Shown: in pieces, positions 16,811 through 26,282 of the stretch
Layout: each line of letters opens with the position of its first letter
Position numbering within the stretch: position 1 is the first letter of the stretch
From: Olsenella massiliensis
GTDB lineage: Bacteria > Actinomycetota > Coriobacteriia > Coriobacteriales > Atopobiaceae
DNA: 64,000 nt
Reading direction: 5' to 3'
Assembly (NCBI RefSeq): GCF_001457795.1
Contig: NZ_LN898208.1
Coordinates: 1-64,000, forward strand
Notes under the pieces: model-generated
Told to the model about the DNA's origin: nothing
What the model saw: the letters and a program-made list of their open reading frames with translations, nothing else
Database searches by the model: none
Program-made: the position numbers and the translations under genes

Positions 16811-18249
16811 GCGACGTCATCCCACCCACGCTCGACGAGAGGGGCCGCTCCAAGGTGGCCGACGTCGACCGCTCCCTCTACGACTTCAAGATGAGCGAGG
16901 AGGGCTACGAGCGCTACGCCGACGGCCTGACCCCCGACATCGTCCGAGCCATCAGCGGGAAGAAGGGCGAGCCCGCCTGGATGCTCGAGCTGCGCCTGAA
17001 GGCCCTTGACGTCTACCATCGGCGTGACATGGCCCCCAACTGGGGTCCTGACATCTCGGGGCTGGACCTTGACCACATCTCCACGTACGTGAGCGCCGGC
17101 GCCGCTCAGGCGCGCGACTGGGACGACGTTCCCACGGACATCAAGGACACCTTCGAGCGCCTGGGCATCCCCGAGGCGGAGCGCAAGAGCCTTGCGGGCG
17201 TGGGGGCCCAGTACGACTCCGAGATCGTGTACCACAACATGCGCGAGGAGGTCGCCAAGAGCGGCGTCGTCTACACGACCATCGAGGACGCCCTGCGCGA
17301 CCCCCAGTGGGAGGGGGTCGTCCGCGCGTACTTTGGCAAGCTCATCCCCATGGACGACCACAAGTTCGCGGCCCTGCACTATGCCGTGTGGTCGGGCGGC
17401 TCCTTCGTCTTCGTGCCCGCAGGCGTCCGCGTGGACTACCCCCTGCAGAGCTACTTCCGCCTCAACGCGTCGGGGGCCGGGCAGTTCGAGCACACGCTCA
17501 TCATCGTCGAGGAGGGCGCCGACCTCCACTTCATCGAAGGCTGCTCGGCGCCCAAGTACTACGAGGCCAACCTCCACGCCGGCGCCGTGGAGCTCTACGT
17601 GAAGGACGGCGCGCGCCTGCGCTACTCCACGATCGAGAACTGGTCCAAGAACATGTACAACCTCAACACCAAGCGCGCCACGGTGGGCGCGGACGCAAAG
17701 ATGGAGTGGGTCTCGGGCTCCTTCGGCAGCCATGTGAGCTACCTCTATCCCACCACCATCCTGGCCGGCGCCAACTCCACCTGCGAGTTCACGGGCATCA
17801 CCTTCGCGGGCGCGGGCCAGGACCTCGACACGGGCTGCAAGGTCGTCCTGGGCGGCGCGAACACGGCCGCCTCGGTGGACACCAAGTCCATCTCCAAGGA
17901 CGGCGGCGTCAACACCTTCCGCAGTGCCGTCGTGGTGGGCAGAAGGGCCGACCACGCGCGGGCGAGCGTGAGCTGCCAGTCGCTCATGCTCGACGACATC
18001 AGCCGCTCCGACACCATCCCCGCCATGGACGTGCGTAACAACACGGCCGCCGTGGGTCACGAGGCCTCCATCGGCCGCATCTCCAACGACACGATCCTCT
18101 ACCTCATGAGCCGCGGCTGCTCCGAGCAGGAGGCGCGCTCGATGGTCGTGAACGGCTTTGCCAACCCGGTCTCCAAGGAGCTGCCGCTCGAGTATGCCGT
18201 CGAGATGAACAACCTAATCAAACTCGAGATGGAAGGGGCGATCGGATGA
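16807..18249 (+). CDS. sufB: Fe-S cluster assembly scaffold SufB
   Basis: A 480-residue SufB: N-terminal helical part, central right-handed beta-helix, and the conserved C-terminal core (SVSCQSLMLDDISRSDT, then VGHEASIGRIS). It forms the SufBCD complex on which [4Fe-4S] clusters are built. It overlaps sufC upstream and sufD downstream by four bases each. Confidence 0.97.
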   Translation: MSDVIPPTLDERGRSKVADVDRSLYDFKMSEEGYERYADGLTPDIVRAISGKKGEPAWMLELRLKALDVYHRRDMAPNWGPDISGLDLDHISTYVSAGAAQARDWDDVPTDIKDTFERLGIPEAERKSLAGVGAQYDSEIVYHNMREEVAKSGVVYTTIEDALRDPQWEGVVRAYFGKLIPMDDHKFAALHYAVWSGGSFVFVPAGVRVDYPLQSYFRLNASGAGQFEHTLIIVEEGADLHFIEGCSAPKYYEANLHAGAVELYVKDGARLRYSTIENWSKNMYNLNTKRATVGADAKMEWVSGSFGSHVSYLYPTTILAGANSTCEFTGITFAGAGQDLDTGCKVVLGGANTAASVDTKSISKDGGVNTFRSAVVVGRRADHARASVSCQSLMLDDISRSDTIPAMDVRNNTAAVGHEASIGRISNDTILYLMSRGCSEQEARSMVVNGFANPVSKELPLEYAVEMNNLIKLEMEGAIG

Positions 18250-19367
18250 TGGACGCAGGCTCCTGCACCACGCTCGAGCACGTCAACGTGCCACCCGCCC
18301 AAACCTGGAACTACCTCAAGATCAACGAGGCCACGCTCAGGATGCCCACCCCCCCGGCGAAGGGCGAGGTGACCTCCCGCCTGCCGCGCCTCTTTTGTGC
18401 CGTCGAGGACGGCATCGGCGAGGCAGCCACCCGCTGGGTGGAGGACTCCGCCGGCGACGCCCGCTACATCGAGGTCCCTCGCCACACACGGCGCGAGGAG
18501 CCCATCCTCGTCGAGGTCGACGCCGACGAGGGCCAGGTCGCAGACACGGGCGTCCTCGTGCGCGAGGGGGCTGAGGCCACCGTCGCGCTCGTGAGCCACG
18601 CGACCGGCGACGGGCGGACCCACTCCGCCAACCTCGTCCGCATCATCTGCGAGCGGGGGGCGAGGCTCACGGTGAACGAGGTCGTGGCCCTGGGCAACAC
18701 CCACACGCACCTCGAGGGCCTGGGCATACAGGTGGGCGAGGACGCCACGGTCACGCTGCGCCAGTACGCCCTCGGGGGCCACCAGGTCGCCCTGGGCATG
18801 GCCGTCGACCTGGTGGGCGACCGCTCCCGCCTCGAGCTGGAGACGCGCTACTTCGCCAACGGCGAGGAGCTGCTCGACGTCAACCACGTCGTTCGCCAGC
18901 GCGGACGCGACACCCGCGCCGACCTCCATGCCCATGGCCTTTTGGACGACGCCGCCCAGAAGACCCTGCGCGAGACCATCGACCTCGTCCACGGCGCCAG
19001 TAGATCCAAGGGCAACGAGTCCGAGACGGTCCTCGTGGTGGGCGAGGGCGTCACCAACAAGACCCTCCCCGTCATCCTCTGCGACGAGGACGACGTCCAG
19101 GGCAACCACGGCGCGTCCATCGGCTCGGTGGGCGCCGACCAGCTGGCGTACCTGGCGGCCCGCGGGCTCTCAGAGGAGGCCGCCTTCGCCCTCTTTGCCC
19201 GCGCCGTCTTTGACGACGCGATGATCCATGCCGCGGTGAGCGAGGCGCGCGCGGCCGCGCTCGCACGTGCCACGGAGGTTCTCGGCGCAGATGTCGCCCG
19301 GGACCTCTCCGAGGCGCTCGAGCTTGGGCAGGACAGCCCTGCCGAAAGGGATGATGCCACGTGCTAA
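18246..19367 (+). CDS. sufD: Fe-S cluster assembly protein SufD
   Basis: A 373-residue SufB/SufD-family protein, more divergent than SufB. The C-terminal half keeps the family core (VGEGVTNKTLPVILCDEDDV, then HGASIGSVGADQLAYL), with the histidine that matters for iron delivery in characterised SufD. It is translationally coupled to sufB (ATGA overlap), and the GTG of sufS lies inside its last codons. Confidence 0.93.
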   Translation: MMDAGSCTTLEHVNVPPAQTWNYLKINEATLRMPTPPAKGEVTSRLPRLFCAVEDGIGEAATRWVEDSAGDARYIEVPRHTRREEPILVEVDADEGQVADTGVLVREGAEATVALVSHATGDGRTHSANLVRIICERGARLTVNEVVALGNTHTHLEGLGIQVGEDATVTLRQYALGGHQVALGMAVDLVGDRSRLELETRYFANGEELLDVNHVVRQRGRDTRADLHAHGLLDDAAQKTLRETIDLVHGASRSKGNESETVLVVGEGVTNKTLPVILCDEDDVQGNHGASIGSVGADQLAYLAARGLSEEAAFALFARAVFDDAMIHAAVSEARAAALARATEVLGADVARDLSEALELGQDSPAERDDATC

Positions 19368-20626
19368 CGCCACATCAGCTCGCAGACATTGAGCGCAATC
19401 CCCACAAGGGGGACTTCCCCCTCCTCGCGGCCGACGAGAACATGGCCTTCCTTGACAGCGCGGCCACCTCGCAGCGCCCCGCCTGCGTGCTCGACGCCCA
19501 GCGCGCCTTCTACGAGACCATGAACGCCAACCCCCTGCGCGGCCTCTACCGTCTGTCCGTGGCGGCCACCGCCGCCATCGACGAAGCCCGCGCCCACGTT
19601 GCCCGCTTCATCGGCGCCGTGGACGCGCAGGGGACGCCCCAGGCAGACCAGATCGTCTTCACCCGCAACACGAGCGAGTCGCTCAACCTCGTGGCCAGCT
19701 CGCTGGGGCGCGGCGTGCTCGGGCCTGGCGACGAGGTGGTCGTCTCCATCATGGAGCACCATTCCAACCTCATCCCCTGGCAGCAGGTCTGCGCCGCAAC
19801 GGGGGCCAGGCTCGTGTACCTGCGCCTCTCGGACGACTACCGCATCACGCCCGAGGAGATCGAGGCCAAGATCGGCCCCAGGGCCAAGATCGTCTCGGTG
19901 ACGCAGGTGTCCAACGTCCTCGGCGTGCAGAACGACGTGAGCGCCATCGCGCGGCGCGCCCACGAGACGGGGGCCTATCTGGTGGTGGACGGCGCGCAGG
20001 GAGCCCCTCACGTGGCCACCGACGTGCGCGAGCTCGGTTGCGACCTCTACGCGCTCAGCGCCCACAAGATGATGGGGCCCATGGGCGTCGGCGTGCTGTG
20101 GGGCACGCGCGAGGCTCTTGACCTCATGCCCCCCTTCCTCACCGGCGGCGAGATGATCGACTCCGTCACGGAGCAGGGCGCCGTGTGGGCGCCCGTCCCC
20201 CAGAAGTTCGAGGCGGGAACCCAGGACGCTGCCGGCATCTACGCCTTTGACGCGGCCCTCTCCTACCTCGAGGGGCTTGGGATGGACCTGGTGGAGGCGC
20301 GCGAGCGAGCGCTCGCCACCTACCTCACCGACCAGCTGGCCGCCCTCGACTTCGTGGACGTCGTCGGGCCCGCCGAGGGCAGCCGTCACGTGGGCGCCGT
20401 CTCCTTCAACGTCCGCGGCGTCCATCCTCACGACGTGGCCTCCATCCTGGACGGGTCAGACGTCTGCATCCGCGCCGGCCACCACTGCGCCCAGCCGCTC
20501 CTCTCCTACCTGGGCGTCCAGATGGGCAGCACCTGCCGCGCGAGCGTCGCCCTCTACAACGACAAGACGGACATTGACCGCCTCGTGAGCGGCCTCACCA
20601 ACGTTTGGAGCATCTTCAATGGATAG
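19361..20626 (+). CDS. sufS: Cysteine desulfurase SufS
   Basis: A 421-residue class V PLP enzyme. The PLP lysine is K236 in LSAHKMMGP, and the group II active-site cysteine is in the GHHCAQ region about 45 residues from the end. It removes sulfur from cysteine and hands it to SufU. The GTG start at 19361 lies within the last codons of sufD. The next gene, sufU, starts at the stop codon of this one. Confidence 0.96.
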   Translation: MLTPHQLADIERNPHKGDFPLLAADENMAFLDSAATSQRPACVLDAQRAFYETMNANPLRGLYRLSVAATAAIDEARAHVARFIGAVDAQGTPQADQIVFTRNTSESLNLVASSLGRGVLGPGDEVVVSIMEHHSNLIPWQQVCAATGARLVYLRLSDDYRITPEEIEAKIGPRAKIVSVTQVSNVLGVQNDVSAIARRAHETGAYLVVDGAQGAPHVATDVRELGCDLYALSAHKMMGPMGVGVLWGTREALDLMPPFLTGGEMIDSVTEQGAVWAPVPQKFEAGTQDAAGIYAFDAALSYLEGLGMDLVEARERALATYLTDQLAALDFVDVVGPAEGSRHVGAVSFNVRGVHPHDVASILDGSDVCIRAGHHCAQPLLSYLGVQMGSTCRASVALYNDKTDIDRLVSGLTNVWSIFNG

Positions 20627-21113
20627 CCCTGCCGCCGGCGTGACCGGCCTCTACAATCCCGAGTTCATGGACCACGTCCAGCACCCGGACTACAAGTACC
20701 CCATGAAGGACGCCACCCACGTCCTTGAGGGCGTGAACCCCTCCTGCGGCGACGAGCTCACGTTCTTCGTGCGCATGGCAGCCGACGGCACGATCGAGGA
20801 GGCCTCGTACCAGGGGCACGGCTGCGCCATCAGCCAGGCCTCCGCCGACATGATGAGCGACCTCATGGTGGGCAAGACCCCCCAGGAGGCCATCGAGCGC
20901 TGCCGCCTGTTTGGGCAGATGCTGCGCGGCGAGCAGACCGACGAGGCCCTTCTCGACGAGAAGCTCGAGGACGCCTTCATGCTCAAGGACATCTCGCACA
21001 TGCCCGCGCGCGTCAAGTGCGCCGAGCTCGCCTGGCGCACGCTCGAGGAGATGCTGGACGGCGGCGGGAGGGCGGACGCGGGCGAGGGACCGTCTGCCAC
21101 GGAGGGGGCGTAG
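20619..21113 (+). CDS. sufU: Zinc-dependent sulfurtransferase SufU
   Basis: A 164-residue IscU-like protein of the SufU type. The zinc ligands are C43 and D45 in NPSCGDE, C69 in GHGC and a late cysteine in VKCAELAW. It accepts persulfide from SufS and passes sulfur to SufBCD. The last 20 residues (GGGRADAGEG type) form a low-complexity tail longer than usual. It overlaps sufS, and the Rrf2 gene follows after 5 bases. Confidence 0.95.
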   Translation: MDSPAAGVTGLYNPEFMDHVQHPDYKYPMKDATHVLEGVNPSCGDELTFFVRMAADGTIEEASYQGHGCAISQASADMMSDLMVGKTPQEAIERCRLFGQMLRGEQTDEALLDEKLEDAFMLKDISHMPARVKCAELAWRTLEEMLDGGGRADAGEGPSATEGA

Positions 21114-21118
21114 GCGCC

Positions 21119-21550
21119 ATGGCTGGGATGTTCTCCACGAAGGGCCGCTACGCCCTGCGCGTCATGGGAGATCTGGCGACGCATGAGGGATGGGTGTCCC
21201 TGGGTGACGTCGCCAAGCGCCAGGGCATCTCGCGCAAGTATCTTGACCAGGTGGTCTCTCTCATGCACAAGGCGGGCTACGTCGAGAGCATGCGCGGCAA
21301 GGGAGGCGGCTACCGCCTGACGCGCCGGCCCGACCAGATCACCCTGGGGCAGATCCTGCGCGCGGCCGAGGGGTCGCTCGCGCCGGTGGCCTGCCTGGAC
21401 TGCACCAACGACGAGATCTGCCCCCAGGTGAGCAGGTGTCCCACGGTGGGCATGTGGCGCGACCTGGGCGCCATGACGGCGGAGTTCCTTGACGGGCGCA
21501 CGCTCGCGGACATCATCAGACGTGAGCAGACGCAGGACGACGAGGACTAG
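21119..21550 (+). CDS. Rrf2/IscR-family transcriptional regulator
   Basis: A 143-residue winged-helix protein (STKGRYALRVMGDLA, then a GKGGGYRLTR wing). Three or four clustered cysteines follow (ACLDC, EIC, SRC), spaced like the [2Fe-2S] ligands of IscR. It is the last gene of the suf operon, so it is probably the Fe-S-sensing regulator of that operon. The inverted repeat over the suf promoter is a candidate target. An ATG nine bases downstream is an alternative start. Confidence 0.9.
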   Translation: MAGMFSTKGRYALRVMGDLATHEGWVSLGDVAKRQGISRKYLDQVVSLMHKAGYVESMRGKGGGYRLTRRPDQITLGQILRAAEGSLAPVACLDCTNDEICPQVSRCPTVGMWRDLGAMTAEFLDGRTLADIIRREQTQDDED

Positions 21551-21625
21551 CGGCAGGGCGGCATTCGGACGGCAGTGCGGCGTCCGCGGGACCCGCGGGG
21601 CCAAACGGCTTGGGAAGGGATGTTC

Positions 21626-23140
21626 ATGAACGGAACCATGCTTCAGGGCTTCTCCTGGTATCTGCCCGCCGACGGCAAGCACTGGGAGCGCCTGCGCACC
21701 AACGCCAAGGCCTTTGCGGAGGTCGGCATCACGAGCGTGTGGCTGCCTCCGGCCTACAAGGGGCAGGCCGGCGCCGAGGACGTGGGCTATGGCGTGTACG
21801 ACCTGTACGACCTGGGCGAGTTTGACCAGAAGGGCAGCGTGGCCACCAAGTACGGCACCAAGGACGAGTATCTCGCCGCCATCAGGGAGCTCAAGGCCCA
21901 GGGCATTCAGGTGCTGGCCGACGTCGTGCTCAACCACCGCATGGGCGCCGACGAGTGCGAGCAGGTGGAGGCCGTGGAGGTCAATGCCGACGACCGCACC
22001 CAGGACTCCTCGGGCACGCAGGTCATCACGGCCTGGAGCCGCTACACCTTCCCCGGGCGCAAGGGCGCCTACTCTGACTTCGTTTGGGATCACAGCTGCT
22101 TTCATGGCTGCGACTACGACGAGGCCACCCAGCGCAAGGCCATCTTCCGCTTTGCCGACAAGCAGTGGGACCCTGACGTCACGCACGAGAACGGCAACTA
22201 CGACTATCTCATGGGAGACGACGTGGACGTCACGCACCCACCCGTCTACGACGAACTCGTGTCCTGGGGCGCGTGGTATGTTGACGCCTGCGACCTGGAC
22301 GGCTTTCGCCTTGACGCCGTCAAGCACATTGAGCGTGACTTCTACCGCCGCTGGCTCGACGAGCTGCGCGAGCGCACGGGCAAGGAGCTCTTTACCGTGG
22401 GCGAGTACTGGTCAAGCGACCTCGACGAGCTCAGGGGCTACCTTGGCGATGATGCTCCCATGAGCCTCTTTGACGTGCCGCTGCACTTCAAGCTCTTCCA
22501 GGCGTCCACCTCGGACGGCCAGATGGACCTCTCAAGGCTCTTCGAGGGGACGCTCGTCGCAAGCGACCCCACCCATGCGGTCACCTTCGTGGAAAATCAC
22601 GACACCCAGCCCGGGCAGGCGCTCCAGTCGTTCATCGAGCCATGGTTCAAGCCAAGCGCCTACGCTTGCATCCTGCTGCGCGAGGCAGGCTACCCCTGCG
22701 TCTTCTATGGCGACCTCTTTGGCATGCCCAACGGCGGCGACATCCCCGCCGTGGAGGAGCTTCCCCTGCTCATGGAGATCAGGCGCCGCTTCGCCTATGG
22801 CCCGCAGCACGACTTCCTTGACAGCCCCGACCTCATCGGCTGGACACGCGAGGGTGACGACGAGCATGAGGCCTCCGGCGTCGCCGTGCTCCTGACCGAC
22901 GGGGAGCAGTCGCAGGCCCAGATGAACGTGGGCGCCTCCCATGCGGGCGAGACCTGGCGCTGCGTCATCGGCGACGAGGCGTCGGTGACCATAGGCGACG
23001 ACGGCTCGGCCACGTTCAGCGTCGGGGGCGGGCGGCTGTCGGTCTACCTGTCCGATACGGCCATCCCCACGCTGCGGAGCGACCGTCGTCGTCTGAGGCG
23101 CGCCGAGGCCAAGGGGACCGACCCCTCCCCCGCCGCCTAG
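21626..23140 (+). CDS. Cytoplasmic alpha-amylase (GH13, AmyA-like)
   Basis: A GH13 glycoside hydrolase of 504 residues without a signal peptide. The four conserved regions are present: DVVLNH, GFRLDAVKH (nucleophile Asp), the acid/base Glu in TVGEYW, and FVENHD (transition-state Asp). The motifs and length fit the GH13_5 bacterial cytoplasmic amylases, which hydrolyse alpha-1,4-glucans such as glycogen or imported maltodextrins. GGGAAGG lies 7 bases before the ATG at 21626; an in-frame ATG at 21620 is possible. Its C-terminal 20 residues are Arg/Pro-rich and probably unstructured. Confidence 0.94.
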   Translation: MNGTMLQGFSWYLPADGKHWERLRTNAKAFAEVGITSVWLPPAYKGQAGAEDVGYGVYDLYDLGEFDQKGSVATKYGTKDEYLAAIRELKAQGIQVLADVVLNHRMGADECEQVEAVEVNADDRTQDSSGTQVITAWSRYTFPGRKGAYSDFVWDHSCFHGCDYDEATQRKAIFRFADKQWDPDVTHENGNYDYLMGDDVDVTHPPVYDELVSWGAWYVDACDLDGFRLDAVKHIERDFYRRWLDELRERTGKELFTVGEYWSSDLDELRGYLGDDAPMSLFDVPLHFKLFQASTSDGQMDLSRLFEGTLVASDPTHAVTFVENHDTQPGQALQSFIEPWFKPSAYACILLREAGYPCVFYGDLFGMPNGGDIPAVEELPLLMEIRRRFAYGPQHDFLDSPDLIGWTREGDDEHEASGVAVLLTDGEQSQAQMNVGASHAGETWRCVIGDEASVTIGDDGSATFSVGGGRLSVYLSDTAIPTLRSDRRRLRRAEAKGTDPSPAA

Positions 23141-23168
23141 GCAGACCGTCTGACGACGCCGCCAGATC

Positions 23169-23984
23169 ATGGGCTTTCGCATCATCATATCCCCCGCCAA
23201 GCGCATGGTAGCAAGCGACGATGAGCCGAGGCCCGCACAGGCGCCTCGGCTTCTCGAGGACGCTCGGACCCTGGCCGCCGCCCTCCTTGCCCTGGGCCGC
23301 GAGGACGCCCAGAGGCTATGGCGCTGCTCGGACGCCCTGGCGGGCGCTGCCTGGGCTCAGACCCTCGCGCTCGGCGAGGCGCTACGTCAGGGTCCCGCGT
23401 CCCTGACCGCAGCCGTGACCTGCTATAACGGCATCCAGTACACCCATTTGGCCGCCGCCGTCATGAGCACGGAGGAGCTCGCCTGGCTCGAGGGGCATCT
23501 GCGCATCGTGTCCGGCATGTATGGGGCGCTCCGCCCCCTGGACGGCGTGGCTCCCTACCGACTTGAGATGCAGGCGCGCCTGGCGCCGAAAGGCGCGCGC
23601 AACCTCTACGAGTTCTGGGGCGATCGCATCTGTAAGGAGGTCATCCGTGGTGCAGACGATGCCGGTGGCGGCGCGGACGGCACGGGCGACGGCGCGACCG
23701 CCATCGTGAACGTCGCGTCGGCAGAGTACGCCCGCGCCGTCCTCCCCGCAGCCCGCGCGGCGGGAGTCAGGGTGATCACCTGCGGGTTCTTCGCGCCGCG
23801 CCCGCGGGACGGCAAGCTCGTGCAGGCCGCCACGGAGGCCAAGGCAACGCGGGGCGGCTTCGTGCGCTGGGCGGCGGAACGCCGGATAGGCAACGTGGAG
23901 GACCTGCGACGCTTTGACGACCGAGGGTACGTCCTTGACCAGGGACGCTCCTCCAAGGATGACTGGGTCTTCATACGGCGCTAG
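23169..23984 (+). CDS. yaaA: YaaA-family peroxide stress protein
   Basis: A 271-residue member of the YaaA/UPF0246 family. The N-terminal ISPAKRM motif, YNGIQY, SGMYGALRPLD and the GARNLYEFWG stretch are typical. In E. coli YaaA limits free iron and DNA damage during peroxide stress. A Gly/Asp/Ala-rich insert sits near residue 162. No good ribosome-binding site precedes the ATG; it follows the amylase gene by 28 bases and may be cotranscribed. Confidence 0.92.
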   Translation: MGFRIIISPAKRMVASDDEPRPAQAPRLLEDARTLAAALLALGREDAQRLWRCSDALAGAAWAQTLALGEALRQGPASLTAAVTCYNGIQYTHLAAAVMSTEELAWLEGHLRIVSGMYGALRPLDGVAPYRLEMQARLAPKGARNLYEFWGDRICKEVIRGADDAGGGADGTGDGATAIVNVASAEYARAVLPAARAAGVRVITCGFFAPRPRDGKLVQAATEAKATRGGFVRWAAERRIGNVEDLRRFDDRGYVLDQGRSSKDDWVFIRR

Positions 23985-24324
23985 CGCGGCGAGCGGAAGG
24001 GCATGGGGGCAAACCTGGCGCACATCCGCTCGCAGTACCACCTAATATGCATAAGTAAGTCATTCATATTCGTGTCCTACTTTGAGGGTTGTCAAAAAGT
24101 CGGCATTACTCGATGAAAAACGACCGATTTAGGTAAAAAATAGCGAGTAATGCCGACTCTGGGACATGTCACGCCACAAGCGATGCATAGGGGTGCCACA
24201 CATACGCAACCGCTCGCTCATGAGCCCAGTCGGCCGACTCGTCGCGCGGGGTTGTGATGGCGTGAAGACGCCTGGCAGACGATGACGTCGTCACGTCACC
24301 GCGCCGCAGGGTTCCGGCCCGCAC
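23985..24324. other. AT-richer intergenic region between convergent genes
   Basis: This 340-base stretch holds the first copy of an inverted-repeat element (24098-24158) and is clearly lower in GC than the flanking genes. It lies between the ends of yaaA and the nucleoid protein gene. I see no gene in it. Confidence 0.6.
24098..24158. repeat. Intergenic inverted-repeat element, copy 1
   Basis: A perfect 15-bp inverted repeat (AGTCGGCATTACTCG at 24098-24112, complement at 24144-24158) encloses a 31-base A-rich loop and is preceded by CAAAA. A related, partly degraded copy occurs at 52970-53030 with the same AAAAAGTC edge. Two related copies in separate intergenic regions suggest a dispersed element such as a REP or MITE remnant. 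Confidence 0.7.
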
Positions 24325-25449
24325 CTACTTGTTTTCGATTCGTCCCACGTTCTTGATGAGGATGGACACTCGCCCCTCGTCATCTGCCGTGAACTCGATG
24401 AAGTTGGCGTCCGCCGCATACTCGCTGGGGAAGCTGATCTCGATGCCGGTGTCGGTCTTGATGCGGTGGTTCTTGGCGATCCTGTTGGCCGCCGTACGCC
24501 GCATGGGCACCTCGTCGGGCAGGCTCGCCTCGCCCAAGGCGCTCTCATAGCGCTCCTGCAGCTCGGGACGGCGCTCAAAGACCTGCCTTCCCACCTCTGC
24601 CGGCGAGAACGCCTCCTCCCGCTCGGCGCTGGCCGCCACGGCATGCTTGGCCTGGGCGACCGCGCGCGACGCATGTTCGCCGTACTGCTGGGCCACCTCC
24701 TCGACGATGCGCTCGACCGTCTGCATCGCCTGCCTGGCCGAGGCCTGCGCACTGCACGCGAGCAGATGGTCGGCGATGAGGTCCACCTCGCTGCCGGCCT
24801 GGCTTCGCGGCTTGTCATGGAAGTCAATCGCACCGGTCGCCAGGTTCACCAGCAGATAGCTGTCAAGTTTCTGCGTGGGATTGGGAAGCGTGCAGTCCTG
24901 CCGCAAGATCTCGTTGGAGGGAGCGCCCGAGCCATCGGACCTCAGGTCATGGACGAACGACCGCCTGCGCGGCAGCAGCGCCGCGCCAAAGAAGCGCTCG
25001 GAGAGGTCTTCGCCGCCCAAGGAGGGCGCGGGGACCCTTGCAACCTTGACAGCTGCCGCAGCCGTCGTGGGCGCGACGGTCGCCTGAGACGTCGCCGCAG
25101 GTCCTGAGCCCAGGTCGCACGTGTCCGTGAAGTCGACGACCAAAAGGTCGCACTGCTCCAGGTCATCGCAGCGCCGCAGCTCCTCCCACAGGAACGCGGC
25201 CAGCTGCTGCGACAGCTCCACGAAGCCCAACGAGCCGCCGCGCGCATACTGCTCGAGCGCGTCGCCAAACGAGCTCTCCCGCGAGAAGGTGCCGTGCCGG
25301 CTCTCGACCGACGAGGCCAGCTTGCGCATGCAACGCTGCACATACGACTTGACTGGACGACTTCCCAGGTCGAGCTCGCGCTCGCTGGGGTACGAGGCGC
25401 CCCCCTCAAAGTCAAAGGCGTGAAGTATGGCATGCGTGATGCGCATCAT
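24325..25449 (-). CDS. Nucleoid-associated protein, NdpA/YejK (NA37) family
   Basis: A protein of about 374 residues. The N-terminal ITHAILHAFDFEGG, LDLGSRPVKSYV and GTFSRESSFGD segments and the C-terminal ISFPSEYAADANFIEF, ending in SILIKNVGRI, resemble the 37-kDa nucleoid-associated family that binds DNA in the cytoplasm. An alternative ATG at 25491 would add 14 residues that look unlike the family; neither start has a clear ribosome-binding site. It is monocistronic, downstream of a GNAT gene on the same strand. Function beyond nucleoid association is unknown. Confidence 0.75.
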   Translation of the reverse strand: MMRITHAILHAFDFEGGASYPSERELDLGSRPVKSYVQRCMRKLASSVESRHGTFSRESSFGDALEQYARGGSLGFVELSQQLAAFLWEELRRCDDLEQCDLLVVDFTDTCDLGSGPAATSQATVAPTTAAAAVKVARVPAPSLGGEDLSERFFGAALLPRRRSFVHDLRSDGSGAPSNEILRQDCTLPNPTQKLDSYLLVNLATGAIDFHDKPRSQAGSEVDLIADHLLACSAQASARQAMQTVERIVEEVAQQYGEHASRAVAQAKHAVAASAEREEAFSPAEVGRQVFERRPELQERYESALGEASLPDEVPMRRTAANRIAKNHRIKTDTGIEISFPSEYAADANFIEFTADDEGRVSILIKNVGRIENK

Positions 25450-25628
25450 GACGGTCACCGCGTTTCTCTGGATCAATGGGACATACAGCATAGCTCAGAC
25501 TGGATATCCAATACGGAAGCGAGGCCGGGACACGCGGGGCGAAAAACCCAGCCGGGCGCGGCCAGGGGCCAACCAGACGGAGCCAGCCACCCGACCGGCC
25601 CGCTCCCACCTGTGACGGGACGGTATGG

Positions 25629-26282
25629 CTAGAGCCTGCGCGCCAGCAGCGACACCGTTCGCCTGCCGGAATCCCCCGCAGCGCCGCGCCGGCTCTCCAC
25701 GACGCTCAAGCCGTGCTTGCGCATGAACTCGCTGTCAAAGTCATCGTCCACCACGCCAAAGCAGCCCTGTGCGCCGGCCTCCGCGAAGGCGGCGAGCATC
25801 GCGTCAAAGAGCGTCTGGCCGATGCCCTGACGCTGAAAGAGGGGGTGCACCACCAGCAGGTTGAACTCCGCCTGCGAGTTGGTGAACCCGCGCGAGATGA
25901 ACACGTCAGCCACCGTGAACATGCGCAGCTTGCTGAACAGGCGCTCCTCCACGGCAATGCCGCCCAGCTTGGCGCGCTTGCGGGCGATGGCCATCGTGTC
26001 CTCGAAGCTCCTCTTCCACTTGTCGTTCTTCTCGAGGACGCCGTCCAGGCAGACGCCGCCAAAGCAGGCACCCACGACGCGGTCGCCCTTGGTGGCGACC
26101 TGCGTGATGCTCGAACGGCGCAACGCGCCCGCCGTCAGCACGCGACCAAAGATGATGCGGTCATACACGCCCTCGACGCTCTTGTACCAGGCGCGCGCGC
26201 ACATGTCCGTCACGGCGTCAAAGTCCCCGCCCTCAAAGGGGCGGTACCCAAACGGTTGCGAGCTGTCTGCGAGAGCGGGCAT
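25629..26282 (-). CDS. GNAT-family N-acetyltransferase
   Basis: A 217-residue GNAT protein. The acetyl-CoA motif A reads VVHPLFQRQGIGQTLFDA, followed by a helix and a C-terminal beta strand. The N-terminal part (GYRPFEGGDFDAVTDM) is a normal GNAT start. The substrate is unknown. GGAAGGAAA lies just before the ATG. A perfect 12-bp palindrome, CGAAACGTTTCG, lies 12 bases upstream of the start and could be a LacI-family operator controlling it. Confidence 0.85.
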   Translation of the reverse strand: MPALADSSQPFGYRPFEGGDFDAVTDMCARAWYKSVEGVYDRIIFGRVLTAGALRRSSITQVATKGDRVVGACFGGVCLDGVLEKNDKWKRSFEDTMAIARKRAKLGGIAVEERLFSKLRMFTVADVFISRGFTNSQAEFNLLVVHPLFQRQGIGQTLFDAMLAAFAEAGAQGCFGVVDDDFDSEFMRKHGLSVVESRRGAAGDSGRRTVSLLARRL

